A DNA stretch of 43,043 nucleotides from Parcubacteria group bacterium Gr01-1014_56 (GTDB lineage: Bacteria > Patescibacteriota > Minisyncoccia > Phycocordibacterales > SBAW01). Position 1 is the stretch's first letter. Each line of letters opens with the position of its first letter. Made by a program: the position numbers and the translations under genes. Shown piece after piece: positions 31,532-38,459 of this stretch. Where the stretch lies: contig VMFK01000001.1 of NCBI GenBank assembly GCA_007375995.1, forward strand, positions 1 to 43,043, in the 5' to 3' direction. The notes beneath the pieces were generated by a model. That model was not told the origin of the DNA. It made no database searches and worked only from the letters and a program-made list of their open reading frames with translations.

Positions 31532-31559
31532 AAAACACTTCGATATATCGAAGTGTTTT
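31532..31559. promoter_or_regulatory. 28-bp perfect palindrome at the 3' end of the TrpR-like gene
   Basis: Core CTTCGATATATCGAAG extended by AAAACA on the left and TGTTTT on the right. It overlaps the stop codon of the regulator gene. It can act as a terminator on the minus strand (T-rich after the hairpin) and shares its 16-bp core with the palindrome before the gene. Confidence 0.75.
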
Positions 31560-31963
31560 TAATACATATCATCTAAGAATTTCCAACGAGGTGCGTGGCG
31601 TGAGCGAGGCCCAGTAAGTAAAAGAGTAAAAACCGCGAGGACAGCCTCGTTCACCTTATTCTTCTTTACTGCGAGTATCGTCTCTTTAAACTTACCTTTC
31701 TGCATCGCTGACCAGAGCCGTGCAACAGTAGAAGAACTCACCTTAAGTTCTTTGCTTATTTCTTCAAACGACACTCCTTCACCCAGCAAGCAAATAATAG
31801 CTAAACGCTTTGCAAGCATGAGACGCTCTGTTCCTGTCAATAACTCCCAACACAGCGCTGACCGCGATTTTGCCGTACCTTTCCGAGCAAAATTATCTAC
31901 GAGCGAAAGTATCAGCTTTTTCTCTAATTGTCCTTTTAAAAATTGTTTTGATAGATGTGGCAT
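31559..31963 (-). CDS. TrpR-like helix-turn-helix regulator (YerC/YecD-type)
   Basis: 134 aa. 'ELLTGTERLMLAKRLAIICLLGEGVSFEEISKELKVSSSTVARLWSAMQKG' is the Trp-repressor-like fold with its helix-turn-helix ('SFEEISKELKVSSSTVARL'). The C-terminus is basic. No tryptophan genes are near. ATG at 31963 gives 'MPHLSKQFLKGQ'; an upstream in-frame start would run through the palindrome. Both ends of the gene carry CTTCGATATATCGAAG, the upstream one 5 nt from the ATG, which strongly suggests auto-regulation. It lies within the segment bounded by duplicated rnj tails. Confidence 0.85.
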   Translation of the reverse strand: MPHLSKQFLKGQLEKKLILSLVDNFARKGTAKSRSALCWELLTGTERLMLAKRLAIICLLGEGVSFEEISKELKVSSSTVARLWSAMQKGKFKETILAVKKNKVNEAVLAVFTLLLTGPRSRHAPRWKFLDDMY

Positions 31964-31968
31964 AAATA

Positions 31969-31984
31969 CTTCGATATATCGAAG
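31969..31984. promoter_or_regulatory. 16-bp palindromic operator before the TrpR-like gene
   Basis: CTTCGATATATCGAAG, perfect dyad, 5 nt upstream of the regulator's ATG. Same core as 31538-31553. Confidence 0.75.
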
Positions 31985-32030
31985 CGTTCTAGATATAACA
32001 TAAGAAAAGATAGTAGTGCAAATCTTGCCG

Positions 32031-32079
32031 AAAAACAAACAAAAGACCGATCGTTATCCCCGTGGTACTTGGGGTCTAG
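32031..32079 (+). repeat. Duplicated 3' end of rnj (diverged allele)
   Basis: 33 bp identical to 31163-31195, then five codons and the stop that differ from rnj only at synonymous positions (V-V-L-G-V, TAG instead of TGA). It therefore looks like the tail of another rnj allele, left behind or brought in when the intervening 0.87 kb was inserted. Confidence 0.85.
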
Positions 32080-32143
32080 GGGTTGACGGAAATACATACT
32101 CTGCGTTACAAAGTAAAGAGGACGCGAGTCAGGAGTTCTAGAA

Positions 32144-32335
32144 ATGAAAAAAACGAAGCATAAATGTCCGGGGTGTGATATTGATCAACCCGCGACAGAG
32201 GGTGTAGATGGGAGAGTGATTATGGATAGTCATCCCTTCCCTAACAAGACTTCGGAGTGCCCAGGAAGTGGAATCTCGGTTATCAAGAATCCAACTTTTA
32301 TGCAGGACATCTTCAATAGACTCAGTCTAAACTGA
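32144..32335 (+). CDS. 63-aa putative zinc-binding protein
   Basis: 'MKKTKHKCPGCDIDQPATEG' with a C-x2-C, then 'SHPFPNKTSECPGSG' with a histidine and a further cysteine: a possible single zinc site of the C-x2-C...H...C type often seen in small phage and plasmid proteins. AGGAG lies 9 nt before the ATG. TTGACG and TACAAA upstream (near 32083 and 32107) could be its promoter. It is convergent with, and overlaps by 9 nt, the MutY-like gene. No function assigned. Confidence 0.65.
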   Translation: MKKTKHKCPGCDIDQPATEGVDGRVIMDSHPFPNKTSECPGSGISVIKNPTFMQDIFNRLSLN

Positions 32336-33166
32336 GTACTTGCCCCTTTTGGCTTTGACCAACTGTTCTTTCTTCAATTGATCAAGGACCTTTAAGACCT
32401 CTCCCCTGGTACGGGAGAGGCCTTTTGCTAGAGCGTGAGCGGTTTGTGGGGAGTCAAGTAGTTTTTTTAGTATCGCACCACGCAACTGCCTCGTTGAGCC
32501 TTCAAATTTTTTCTGCTTTGTGTAGTGTTTGCTTTTACTATTGATACGAACGCCGCTTTGTTTTAAAAATGCTCCATAATCCATAAGAGCCGCATAGAAA
32601 TCGCGTGGCTGCATCTTTGATTTCTTGAGTACCTTTTCAACTAGCGGCAAAATCTCCTTATCAGAAACTAATCTGGTATTCTGCAGAATATTAGAATATA
32701 AAAACACAGTGCGGATGTTTGTTTCAATAAAAATTTCTGGCCTGTTATACGCAAATGCAGCGACCGCTCGGGCAGTATAGGGTCCTACCCCAGGCAGACT
32801 CTCCAAAAACTCGGCGCTCAGTTCGGCAAAAACTTTTCGTGCAGGAGTGCGGTATATCTCTCCGGAGCGAAGAGTTTTTGCCGAACTGAGTTTTTTAGCT
32901 GCCTCGTGCAAGAATTTTGCCCGCCGGTTATAGCCCAGCCCACTCCATAGTTTTAAAACATCTGACAATCGTGCTCGTGCTAACGCCCTTGCAGTTGGAA
33001 ATCTTTTTATAAATTTTAAATAAAACGGGACTACACGTTTTGCCTGTGTTTGCTGCAGCATCACCTCGGAGACCAAAATTTTATACGGGTCATATGTCGT
33101 CCTCCACGGCAAGTCGCGTTTGTTCTTCGCATAAAACTTTTTAAGACTGCGTAATAGCTCAGGCAC
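32327..33166 (-). CDS. MutY/EndoIII-type DNA glycosylase lacking the Fe-S cluster, with C-terminal winged-helix-like region
   Basis: 279 aa from GTG. The N-terminal 200 residues match A/G-specific adenine glycosylase: 'RDLPWRTTYDPYKILVSEVMLQQTQAKRVVPFYLKFIKRFP' and the helix-hairpin-helix 'LESLPGVGPYTARAVAAFAY' followed by 'ETNIRTV' (catalytic Asp replaced or shifted: the usual V-D-x-N is I-E-T-N). The four Fe-S cysteines that normally follow are absent; instead a basic region and 'RGAILKKLLDSPQTAHALAKGLSRTRGEVLKVLDQLKKEQLVKAKRGKYSV', a probable winged helix, end the protein. GTG at 33166 lies 6 nt after TATGAT; an upstream ATG would overlap the RRM gene's terminator. Confidence 0.85.
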   Translation of the reverse strand: MPELLRSLKKFYAKNKRDLPWRTTYDPYKILVSEVMLQQTQAKRVVPFYLKFIKRFPTARALARARLSDVLKLWSGLGYNRRAKFLHEAAKKLSSAKTLRSGEIYRTPARKVFAELSAEFLESLPGVGPYTARAVAAFAYNRPEIFIETNIRTVFLYSNILQNTRLVSDKEILPLVEKVLKKSKMQPRDFYAALMDYGAFLKQSGVRINSKSKHYTKQKKFEGSTRQLRGAILKKLLDSPQTAHALAKGLSRTRGEVLKVLDQLKKEQLVKAKRGKYSV

Positions 33167-33172
33167 GGTAGC

Positions 33173-33178
33173 ATCATA
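33173..33178 (-). promoter_or_regulatory. -10 box of the MutY-like gene, leaderless GTG
   Basis: TATGAT on the minus strand ends 6 nt before the GTG start. Confidence 0.5.
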
Positions 33179-33180
33179 AC

Positions 33181-33208
33181 AAAAACACTCCCGATTGGGA
33201 GTGTTTTT
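33181..33208 (-). terminator. Terminator of the RRM gene
   Basis: AAAAACACTCCC / GGGAGTGTTTTT hairpin with loop GATT, T-run on both strands. Confidence 0.88.
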
Positions 33209-33229
33209 GTTTGAGAGCACCTAAAGGTC

Positions 33230-33481
33230 TTATGCCTTCGGGCGAGCCTCGGAGACCGTGAGCGTACGACCGTCGAACTCCTTGCCGTTCCACATTTCTA
33301 TGGCGGCAGAAGCTCCGGAATCATCTACCATCTCAACGAAGCCGAAGCCCCTTGAGCGGCCAGTTTCCCGGTCGGTCACGATGGACGCGGACGCCACCTC
33401 ACCCGCCTTTGAAAATGTGTCTTTCAACTCATCTCCAGTGGTGCGGTACGGAAGTCCACCCACGAACAGTTTACGTGCCAT
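33230..33481 (-). CDS. RRM-type RNA-binding protein
   Basis: 83 aa, a single RNA recognition motif. RNP2 is 'KLFVGGLPY' (residues 4-12), RNP1 is 'RSRGFGFVEM' (about 43-52), with the usual helices 'TTGDELKDTFSKAGEV' and 'GASAAIEMWNG'. It resembles cyanobacterial and eukaryotic cold-inducible RNA-binding proteins and may act as an RNA chaperone. A single-gene unit with its own terminator. Confidence 0.95.
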   Translation of the reverse strand: MARKLFVGGLPYRTTGDELKDTFSKAGEVASASIVTDRETGRSRGFGFVEMVDDSGASAAIEMWNGKEFDGRTLTVSEARPKA

Positions 33482-33612
33482 ATTGCGCGAATCACTTAGT
33501 GTGATGTAACTAATCTTCGCTGCAAGCGCGACCCTCCTTGAGGCTTCCCCAACCTAATAAAATAGATAAAAAGGGTTGCCGGAGAACTTGACTAGCGAAC
33601 GCCCCCACCTTA

Positions 33613-34314
33613 TCATGGCGTTATAAGGCGTGCAACCACGACGAGGCGCTTGTCATATGAGTGCGCATTTCCGTCCCAATCGCCCTCGCAGGTAATAAGC
33701 ACAACACGAGAGGGCCCTGAGGTTGCAAAGATCTTTTCAAGCGGAGCAGCGTTTGTGGGGTAGCTAGTGATATCCTCGACACTATATTTAAGAACCTTTT
33801 TTTGCGCGTCTATTACCTCAACCGTGTCGCCCAGTTTGATCTGGTCTAGGTGCTCAAACACCCCCGCTGAGGTGAGCGCGTTGTTAACATGTCCAGCAAA
33901 AACCGCATTCCCCGGCTCTCCCGGTTTGGAACCAAGTTTGTACCAAGCGAGGGTTAAAAAGGTGCTGGGCGACGCCATCGAGCCGTCTGACTTTTTGCCC
34001 ACGCTCTCAACCGCAGCATTGATCCCAAGTGCTGGTACGACAAGCTTTATTGGTACAAGTGGTTCGCTCAGTTGAGTTGCGGCAATACCCGAGAGCGACG
34101 GGTCGATAAGTATGGCAGCGGGCGCAAAAGCGAGCAAAGAGGCTTGGTCACCAAAAACATTTTTTGAGAGGCGCGTGGCGACGTCAGCTCCCCCAACAAT
34201 GATTGCTACAAGGCCTAAACCTACTGCACTTTTGCGCAGCCAATGTGAGCGCTCTTTTCTGTTCACGAGCACCCCTGCGCTAGCGGATGACAGCAGCAAA
34301 TGATTTTCTGACAT
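33613..34314 (-). CDS. Sortase family transpeptidase
   Basis: Membrane enzyme that cuts sorting motifs and attaches surface proteins. 233 aa: one transmembrane helix (about residues 30-50), then the sortase barrel with H in 'FAGHVNNA', catalytic C in 'VVLITCEGDWD' and R in 'YDKRLVVVARL'. ATG at 34314 overlaps the upstream substrate gene by 35 nt; a GTG shortly after that gene's stop is an alternative start. The neighbouring gene encodes an LPNTG protein, its likely substrate. Confidence 0.9.
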   Translation of the reverse strand: MSENHLLLSSASAGVLVNRKERSHWLRKSAVGLGLVAIIVGGADVATRLSKNVFGDQASLLAFAPAAILIDPSLSGIAATQLSEPLVPIKLVVPALGINAAVESVGKKSDGSMASPSTFLTLAWYKLGSKPGEPGNAVFAGHVNNALTSAGVFEHLDQIKLGDTVEVIDAQKKVLKYSVEDITSYPTNAAPLEKIFATSGPSRVVLITCEGDWDGNAHSYDKRLVVVARLITP

Positions 34315-34984
34315 ACGGGAAGAGGAGGACGAAAAGCGTGAGTATAAGTGCAAGCGAAAACGCTACTGCCGACTGAGACATCGGCTCATAACCGGTATTG
34401 GGGAGCGAGGGCGTGTAGCTGGCTACATAGGTCACTGGCTGATACACGACAGGCTGTTGATACTGATATTGGTAGTTGTAGGGATATTGCTGGTACGGCG
34501 GGTAATGATAGGGATAGTTGCCTGTGTACGCACTCGTGAGCGTCACATAGCAGGTGCGAGTTTCATTTGCCACAAGCGAACCTGAACAGCCGGAGGAGTA
34601 TGTGGGGTTGTAGCCTACCTGATTATAGACCGACGCCGAGTAGGAGCCCTCTAGGCGCACTGTGGTTCCGTTTTGCGAGCCGGCAAAATATCGCTCGGAT
34701 GGATTTGCTCCTGATACATAGATAGTAAAGTCCGAGGGCGAGCGATACCCGCCATACTGATTATTAACCTGCACATAAACCGTAAGCGACCCTAGTGTGT
34801 TGCAGTTGTTCCAATAGCTGCTGCTATATGGTGTATATGTCCCACAATTTTGGTAGGGATAATAGTTATAGTTATTGTAACCGTCGTAATAATATTGTGC
34901 CGACGCAAGAGTGGGCACAGCTGTTGCCAGAAGGGTGATTGCGAACATGGACAGCCCGAGAACACATCGTTTTAATAGATGCAT
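34280..34984 (-). CDS. Tyr-rich surface protein with LPNTG sorting signal
   Basis: 234 aa. Signal peptide (residues 1-30, ending 'ALASAQ'-like 'PTLASAQ'), a Tyr/Asn/Pro-rich body ('YYYDGYNNYNYYPYQNCG', 'PYHYPPYQQYPYNYQYQYQQ'), then LPNTG at residues 194-198, a hydrophobic helix and a basic tail ('YVRKSFAAVIR'): a complete cell-wall sorting signal. Four cysteines (C47, C60 and two near 130-145) may form disulfides. It lies directly before the sortase gene, as in many enzyme-substrate pairs. No homologous family recognised for the body. Confidence 0.85.
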   Translation of the reverse strand: MHLLKRCVLGLSMFAITLLATAVPTLASAQYYYDGYNNYNYYPYQNCGTYTPYSSSYWNNCNTLGSLTVYVQVNNQYGGYRSPSDFTIYVSGANPSERYFAGSQNGTTVRLEGSYSASVYNQVGYNPTYSSGCSGSLVANETRTCYVTLTSAYTGNYPYHYPPYQQYPYNYQYQYQQPVVYQPVTYVASYTPSLPNTGYEPMSQSAVAFSLALILTLFVLLFPYVRKSFAAVIR

Positions 34985-35064
34985 AGAATTCAGAAAAGCT
35001 TATAAAAGAGACGCGAACTGCCCCTAATAGTACGCCTCCCCAGGCCTTATGCAAGCACAGGTTT

Positions 35065-35817
35065 TTATTCGTGCCCGAGAAACAAGGCAACGAGGGACAT
35101 AAGTGTCACACCTAAAAGAAAGAGCGCTATATGCCGGACATAATGCGAGGTCCGGAGCGAGTGGCGCACCGAGTGCGGTATCAGGTCGCCGAGCACCACG
35201 ACTAAAAATGCCCCCGCAGCAAACCCGAGGAGCGGGCCTTCAAGTATTTCAAAAAAATCGAGAGCGAGAAAGCCTCCTATAGAGCCGACGAGGATAGTGC
35301 CCGAGACGGCAAAATTGTAGAGGAGTGCCTTGCGGGTGCTGTATCCGGCTTCGCGGAGTATAAAAAACTCCGAGACTTCCTGCAGGAGTTCGTGGATGGC
35401 AATACTCATTGCCGCCGAGGCTCCCACCACCGGCCCGGCGACAAAGGACGCAGCGAGCAAAATACCATCGCCCACATTGTGTAGCGCATCACTCAAGAGG
35501 ACGCGCCGCGGGTCGATAGAATGTTCGGCCTCGTCATCCGCATGGTCGGCATGTCGGTGAAGTGCAGGTAAGAGCTTAAACAGCACAGAGATACACAGTG
35601 CGCCCGCGAGCATAGCGCTAAGCCCAATAAAGAGGCCAGCATGCTCGATAGTCTCGGTAGCGAGATGGTACACGATAACCAGAAACACCCCTGCAGATAA
35701 ACTGACAAGAAAGTGCAGGTTGCGCTCCACCACTCTACCCGCACGTTTCCACAAAGACACCACGCCGACCAGCGAGACCAGCATGATGAGCAGAGAGAAC
35801 AGAATGATTTCAAACAT
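35065..35817 (-). CDS. ZIP family metal transporter
   Basis: 250 aa with 7-8 transmembrane helices. The variable His-rich loop is 'LPALHRHADHADDEAEH'. Helix IV carries 'LLSDALHNVGDGILLAASF' and helix V 'AIHELLQEVSEFFILREAGYS', the paired H-N and H-E metal-site motifs of ZIP importers (zinc, iron or manganese). It stands between the envelope proteins at 34280 and 35831 on the same strand. No metal-responsive operator is visible. Confidence 0.92.
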   Translation of the reverse strand: MFEIILFSLLIMLVSLVGVVSLWKRAGRVVERNLHFLVSLSAGVFLVIVYHLATETIEHAGLFIGLSAMLAGALCISVLFKLLPALHRHADHADDEAEHSIDPRRVLLSDALHNVGDGILLAASFVAGPVVGASAAMSIAIHELLQEVSEFFILREAGYSTRKALLYNFAVSGTILVGSIGGFLALDFFEILEGPLLGFAAGAFLVVVLGDLIPHSVRHSLRTSHYVRHIALFLLGVTLMSLVALFLGHE

Positions 35818-35830
35818 AACGCGTCGCTGT

Positions 35831-36649
35831 TTACGGAGTTACTTGGGCTTCACCAGAAGCAGAGGCGTTAACCTTGAGCGTCTTAAGCCCTTTGACGATA
35901 TCCCCCGCGGCTTTGCGTGCGGCAACAAGGTCTTTGTGTGCGGCCTCTATCTCAACGCGAGATGCCTTGAGAGCTTCAGTATTTGATTTCATTTTTGCTG
36001 CATCGCCACCGTCTGGCGCGAGCGTTGCTGAGCCAGTGACTGCATTTTGTGCATGGACTTGGGCACTACTAAGCGAGGTCCCCATAGCGACAAGCAGTGT
36101 GTTAAGCGCGGTGACATCTGCGCCCGCCGTCCCCGCCTCGGTTATACGCGCTTGGAGTTTTGCTCCGAGCCCCGCTAACATGTTTATGATGGTTGCTTCG
36201 CGGTCGGCGGCGGCGGCGATGCGTGCTTGCGGCGTGATGAGTATAAATATACGATATGCATCACTGATCGACTTTACGTCAGCCCGGAGTATTGCGCTGT
36301 CTGTGTCAGCGTCGATCTTGACCTTAAGTGCTGAGAGAAGTGTTATTTGGTTTTGAACATTTGTGTTCAAATTTTGCTTAAACTCCGCCGAAATTTTAGT
36401 GACACCACTTATGCGCAAGGCAAGGTCATTAAGTGCCTTGATGCGACGATCTATCTCTTTGTTTGCCTTTTCTTTGGCGCGAGTCATAACCGCAGCGCTC
36501 ACGCTTGCTGAAGCTCCAACTCCCGGAGTCTGCACCGTAGCGTTTACTGCAGCGTCGATACCTGTTTGAGCGAACGCGAGCGAGGGTAGCAGAAGTGAGA
36601 GAGCGAGTGCACCCGCCACTGCGCGACGTATGTAGAGGTTGAGAGTCAT
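35831..36649 (-). CDS. Secreted coiled-coil protein, unknown function
   Basis: 272 aa. Signal peptide 'RRAVAGALALSLLLPSLAFAQ' (residues 9-29), then an Ala-rich, largely helical body ('AKEKANKEIDRRIKALNDLALRISGVTKISAEFKQNLN', 'ALKASRVEIEAAHKDLVAARKAAGDIVKGLKTL'). Such periplasmic helical proteins are frequent in Parcubacteria-like genomes but have no assigned role. The next upstream gene on this strand is a small anchored protein 2 nt away; they are probably co-expressed. Confidence 0.75.
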   Translation of the reverse strand: MTLNLYIRRAVAGALALSLLLPSLAFAQTGIDAAVNATVQTPGVGASASVSAAVMTRAKEKANKEIDRRIKALNDLALRISGVTKISAEFKQNLNTNVQNQITLLSALKVKIDADTDSAILRADVKSISDAYRIFILITPQARIAAAADREATIINMLAGLGAKLQARITEAGTAGADVTALNTLLVAMGTSLSSAQVHAQNAVTGSATLAPDGGDAAKMKSNTEALKASRVEIEAAHKDLVAARKAAGDIVKGLKTLKVNASASGEAQVTP

Positions 36650-36651
36650 AA

Positions 36652-36957
36652 TTAGAATTCTTGGCTTACTGGCTTGTCATTGATGCTGTTGTCGATATTT
36701 GCAGAGTCTGAGCTGAGGGCCGAGAGCTGAGCGTCCACTGCTGCGGAGTCTTGCACAATTGCTGCGTCGGAGCCGTCGCTGCTCCCTGTCGGCAAATCGT
36801 TCACCGGTGTGGTGTTTTGTGCCGTTTGTGGCGTGGTGGTTGCTTGCTCCTGGGGCCCCGAGGCCACCTGAGACATAAGCGAGGCAAATACTCCGCTCCA
36901 CCAGAGTCCTACACCTATGAGCGCGGCAATCCCGAGCCCGATAATCCATTTAGTCAT
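36652..36957 (-). CDS. Small membrane-anchored Ser/Thr/Asp-rich protein
   Basis: 101 aa. One transmembrane helix at residues 4-30 ('WIIGLGIAALIGVGLWWSGVFASLM'), then a disordered acidic tail ('TTTPQTAQNTTPVNDLPTGSSDGSDAAIVQDSAAVDAQLSALSSDSANIDNSIND'). Unknown function. It starts an operon with the coiled-coil protein. Confidence 0.65.
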   Translation of the reverse strand: MTKWIIGLGIAALIGVGLWWSGVFASLMSQVASGPQEQATTTPQTAQNTTPVNDLPTGSSDGSDAAIVQDSAAVDAQLSALSSDSANIDNSINDKPVSQEF

Positions 36958-37063
36958 ATCACTGTAACCTTACTTGGGTTATTATTAACACTATCTATGT
37001 CAGTATACCCTATTTATTTCTCTGCATATCTAGACGGGCAGGGTAAACATGTATTACAAAATC

Positions 37064-37477
37064 TTACGGGTTTTGAGTCTCATTTTCGCCAAACTCTAAG
37101 CACACGGAGTTTAGACAATAGCGCTTCCCGGTTGCGGTTGGGCCGTCGTCAAACAGATGGCCCAAGTGCGAGCCACACTGTGCACAGAGGACCTCGGTGC
37201 GGTGCATCCCGTAGGAGTTGTCGGCCTTAAACTCAACCGCGCCAGGGAGTGCCTGGTCAAAAGAGGGCCAGCCTGTTCCTGACTCAAATTTAGCGTCAGA
37301 GGCAAAGAGCGGGTTCCCACAGGCCATGCATTGGTAGACGCCATTGCGTTTTTCTTGGAGCAGTTTGCCGCTAAAGGGTGCCTCTGTCCCCCGCTCGCGC
37401 AACACCTTGTATTGCTCGGGGGTGAGCTTCTTTTTCCATTCAGCTTCGGAGTAAGTTATGTCTTTATGCGGGTTCAT
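37064..37477 (-). CDS. msrB: Peptide methionine-R-sulfoxide reductase MsrB
   Basis: Repairs Met-R-sulfoxide in proteins. 137 aa. Zinc cysteines in 'CMACGNPLF' and 'CAQCGSHLGH', the active site in 'GKRYCLNSVCLEF', and 'SGTGWPSF' for substrate binding. ATG at 37477 gives 'MNPHKDITYSEAEWKKKLTPEQYKVL'; an in-frame ATG at 37519 overlapping the lexA stop is an alternative that would couple translation to lexA. Same strand as lexA and likely co-transcribed. Confidence 0.95.
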   Translation of the reverse strand: MNPHKDITYSEAEWKKKLTPEQYKVLRERGTEAPFSGKLLQEKRNGVYQCMACGNPLFASDAKFESGTGWPSFDQALPGAVEFKADNSYGMHRTEVLCAQCGSHLGHLFDDGPTATGKRYCLNSVCLEFGENETQNP

Positions 37478-37511
37478 GTAGTTGTATCGAAGCGTTACTT
37501 GTGTCTTATAA

Positions 37512-38180
37512 CTATTCATATACGACTTCGGTTAACTCAGCGTGAGGGCTAGGTATCACACACAGTACTTTCCCTGCGATTTTGAAGTCTTCCCGGAGAA
37601 CTATCGGCCTATATTTAGGGTTTTTAGACTCCGGGTAGAGAATCGTGACGCCATTTTTACGCTCATATCGCTTGACCGTCACCATGTCGCCGACAATTGC
37701 TGCAACGCGGTCGCCGTTTTGGGCTTCGTCGGTAAAGCGTATAAGTACATAGTCGCCTGGGTTAATGCCTGCGTCTTGCATAGAGTCGCCAACCGCTCTC
37801 ACCGCAACTATCCCGCTCTCGCCTCCACCACGAGGGTCCGCGGCGATAGTTTTGTCTACTTCAAGAAACTCGTCGCGCTCTTCTTGTGCAAAGAGGCTGA
37901 GGTCGTCGCAACCAACGTTTGCGATAACAGGGACACTCATCGTTGAGCCCGCGCCGCCCTCTGCGCGCAGTTCAATATTGCGCTTTGCATTCTTGCGGCG
38001 CACGATGTAGCCCTTGCGCTCAAGCACCTCCAAGTACTGCGTGACCGTACGCAGTGATTTTAATTTAAGCGCCTTACGTAGTTCGTCCAGCGTGGGCGAC
38101 TCTCCTCTCCCGTTCATTTGTTTTTGGAGCTCCGAGTAAACCCGTTGCTGTTTTGTAGTGAGAGGAACATTCATACGCAT
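37512..38180 (-). CDS. lexA: LexA repressor (SOS regulator)
   Basis: 222 aa. N-terminal winged helix ('LTTKQQRVYSELQKQMNGRGESPTLDELRKALKLKSLRTVTQYLEVLERKGYIVRR') and C-terminal S24 peptidase with the Ser/Lys dyad S133 ('GDSMQDAG') and K170 ('DMVTVKRYE'). The self-cleavage region reads 'VIANVGCDDLS', not the usual Ala-Gly context. TATGCT lies 5 nt before the first ATG, so the mRNA is near-leaderless. A second ATG is two codons in. RecA is not in the window. Confidence 0.92.
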   Translation of the reverse strand: MRMNVPLTTKQQRVYSELQKQMNGRGESPTLDELRKALKLKSLRTVTQYLEVLERKGYIVRRKNAKRNIELRAEGGAGSTMSVPVIANVGCDDLSLFAQEERDEFLEVDKTIAADPRGGGESGIVAVRAVGDSMQDAGINPGDYVLIRFTDEAQNGDRVAAIVGDMVTVKRYERKNGVTILYPESKNPKYRPIVLREDFKIAGKVLCVIPSPHAELTEVVYE

Positions 38181-38265
38181 AATGTAGCATACTTTTTAGC
38201 GCACAATACACAAGATACACAAATTATGTGGATAACTAGAGGATTAGGCAAAGATCAAAATACTG

Positions 38266-38274
38266 TGCTATACT
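38266..38274 (+). promoter_or_regulatory. metK/riboswitch promoter (extended -10)
   Basis: TG-C-TATACT at 38266-38274; weak -35 (TTAGGC, 38244). Predicted start near 38281, just before the aptamer. Confidence 0.65.
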
Positions 38275-38293
38275 CATAAATGACAATTAAATA

Positions 38294-38439
38294 GTGCGTA
38301 TCCAGAGTGCGGCGAGAGATTTGGCTCTACGACCCGCCAGCAACTTGTCCTGAGTTTATTGAAGGATAAAGTGCTCCCAGCCCTTATAGGGAGCGATGCA
38401 AGTAATGACGTCTCCCCTTGCGGGAGATTGTTTGTTATT
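38294..38439 (+). promoter_or_regulatory. SAM riboswitch (SAM-I clan) upstream of metK
   Basis: The leader of 180 nt has the SAM-I layout: TATCCAGAGTGCGGCGAGAG, then TTTGGCTCTACGACCCGCC and AGCAAC (compare the class consensus G-G-C-C-C-x-A-x-G-A-A-A-C-C-C-x-G-C-A-A-C), later AAAGTGCTCCCAGCC and a closing GATGCA strand that pairs with TGC..ATC at the start. Then comes TCTCCC-CTTGC-GGGAGA followed by TTGTTTGTTATT (38411-38439), a likely intrinsic terminator as expression platform. Binding SAM should switch metK off, a feedback loop. Assigned by eye. Confidence 0.75.
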
Positions 38440-38459
38440 AGCTACTAATCATTTAACCC

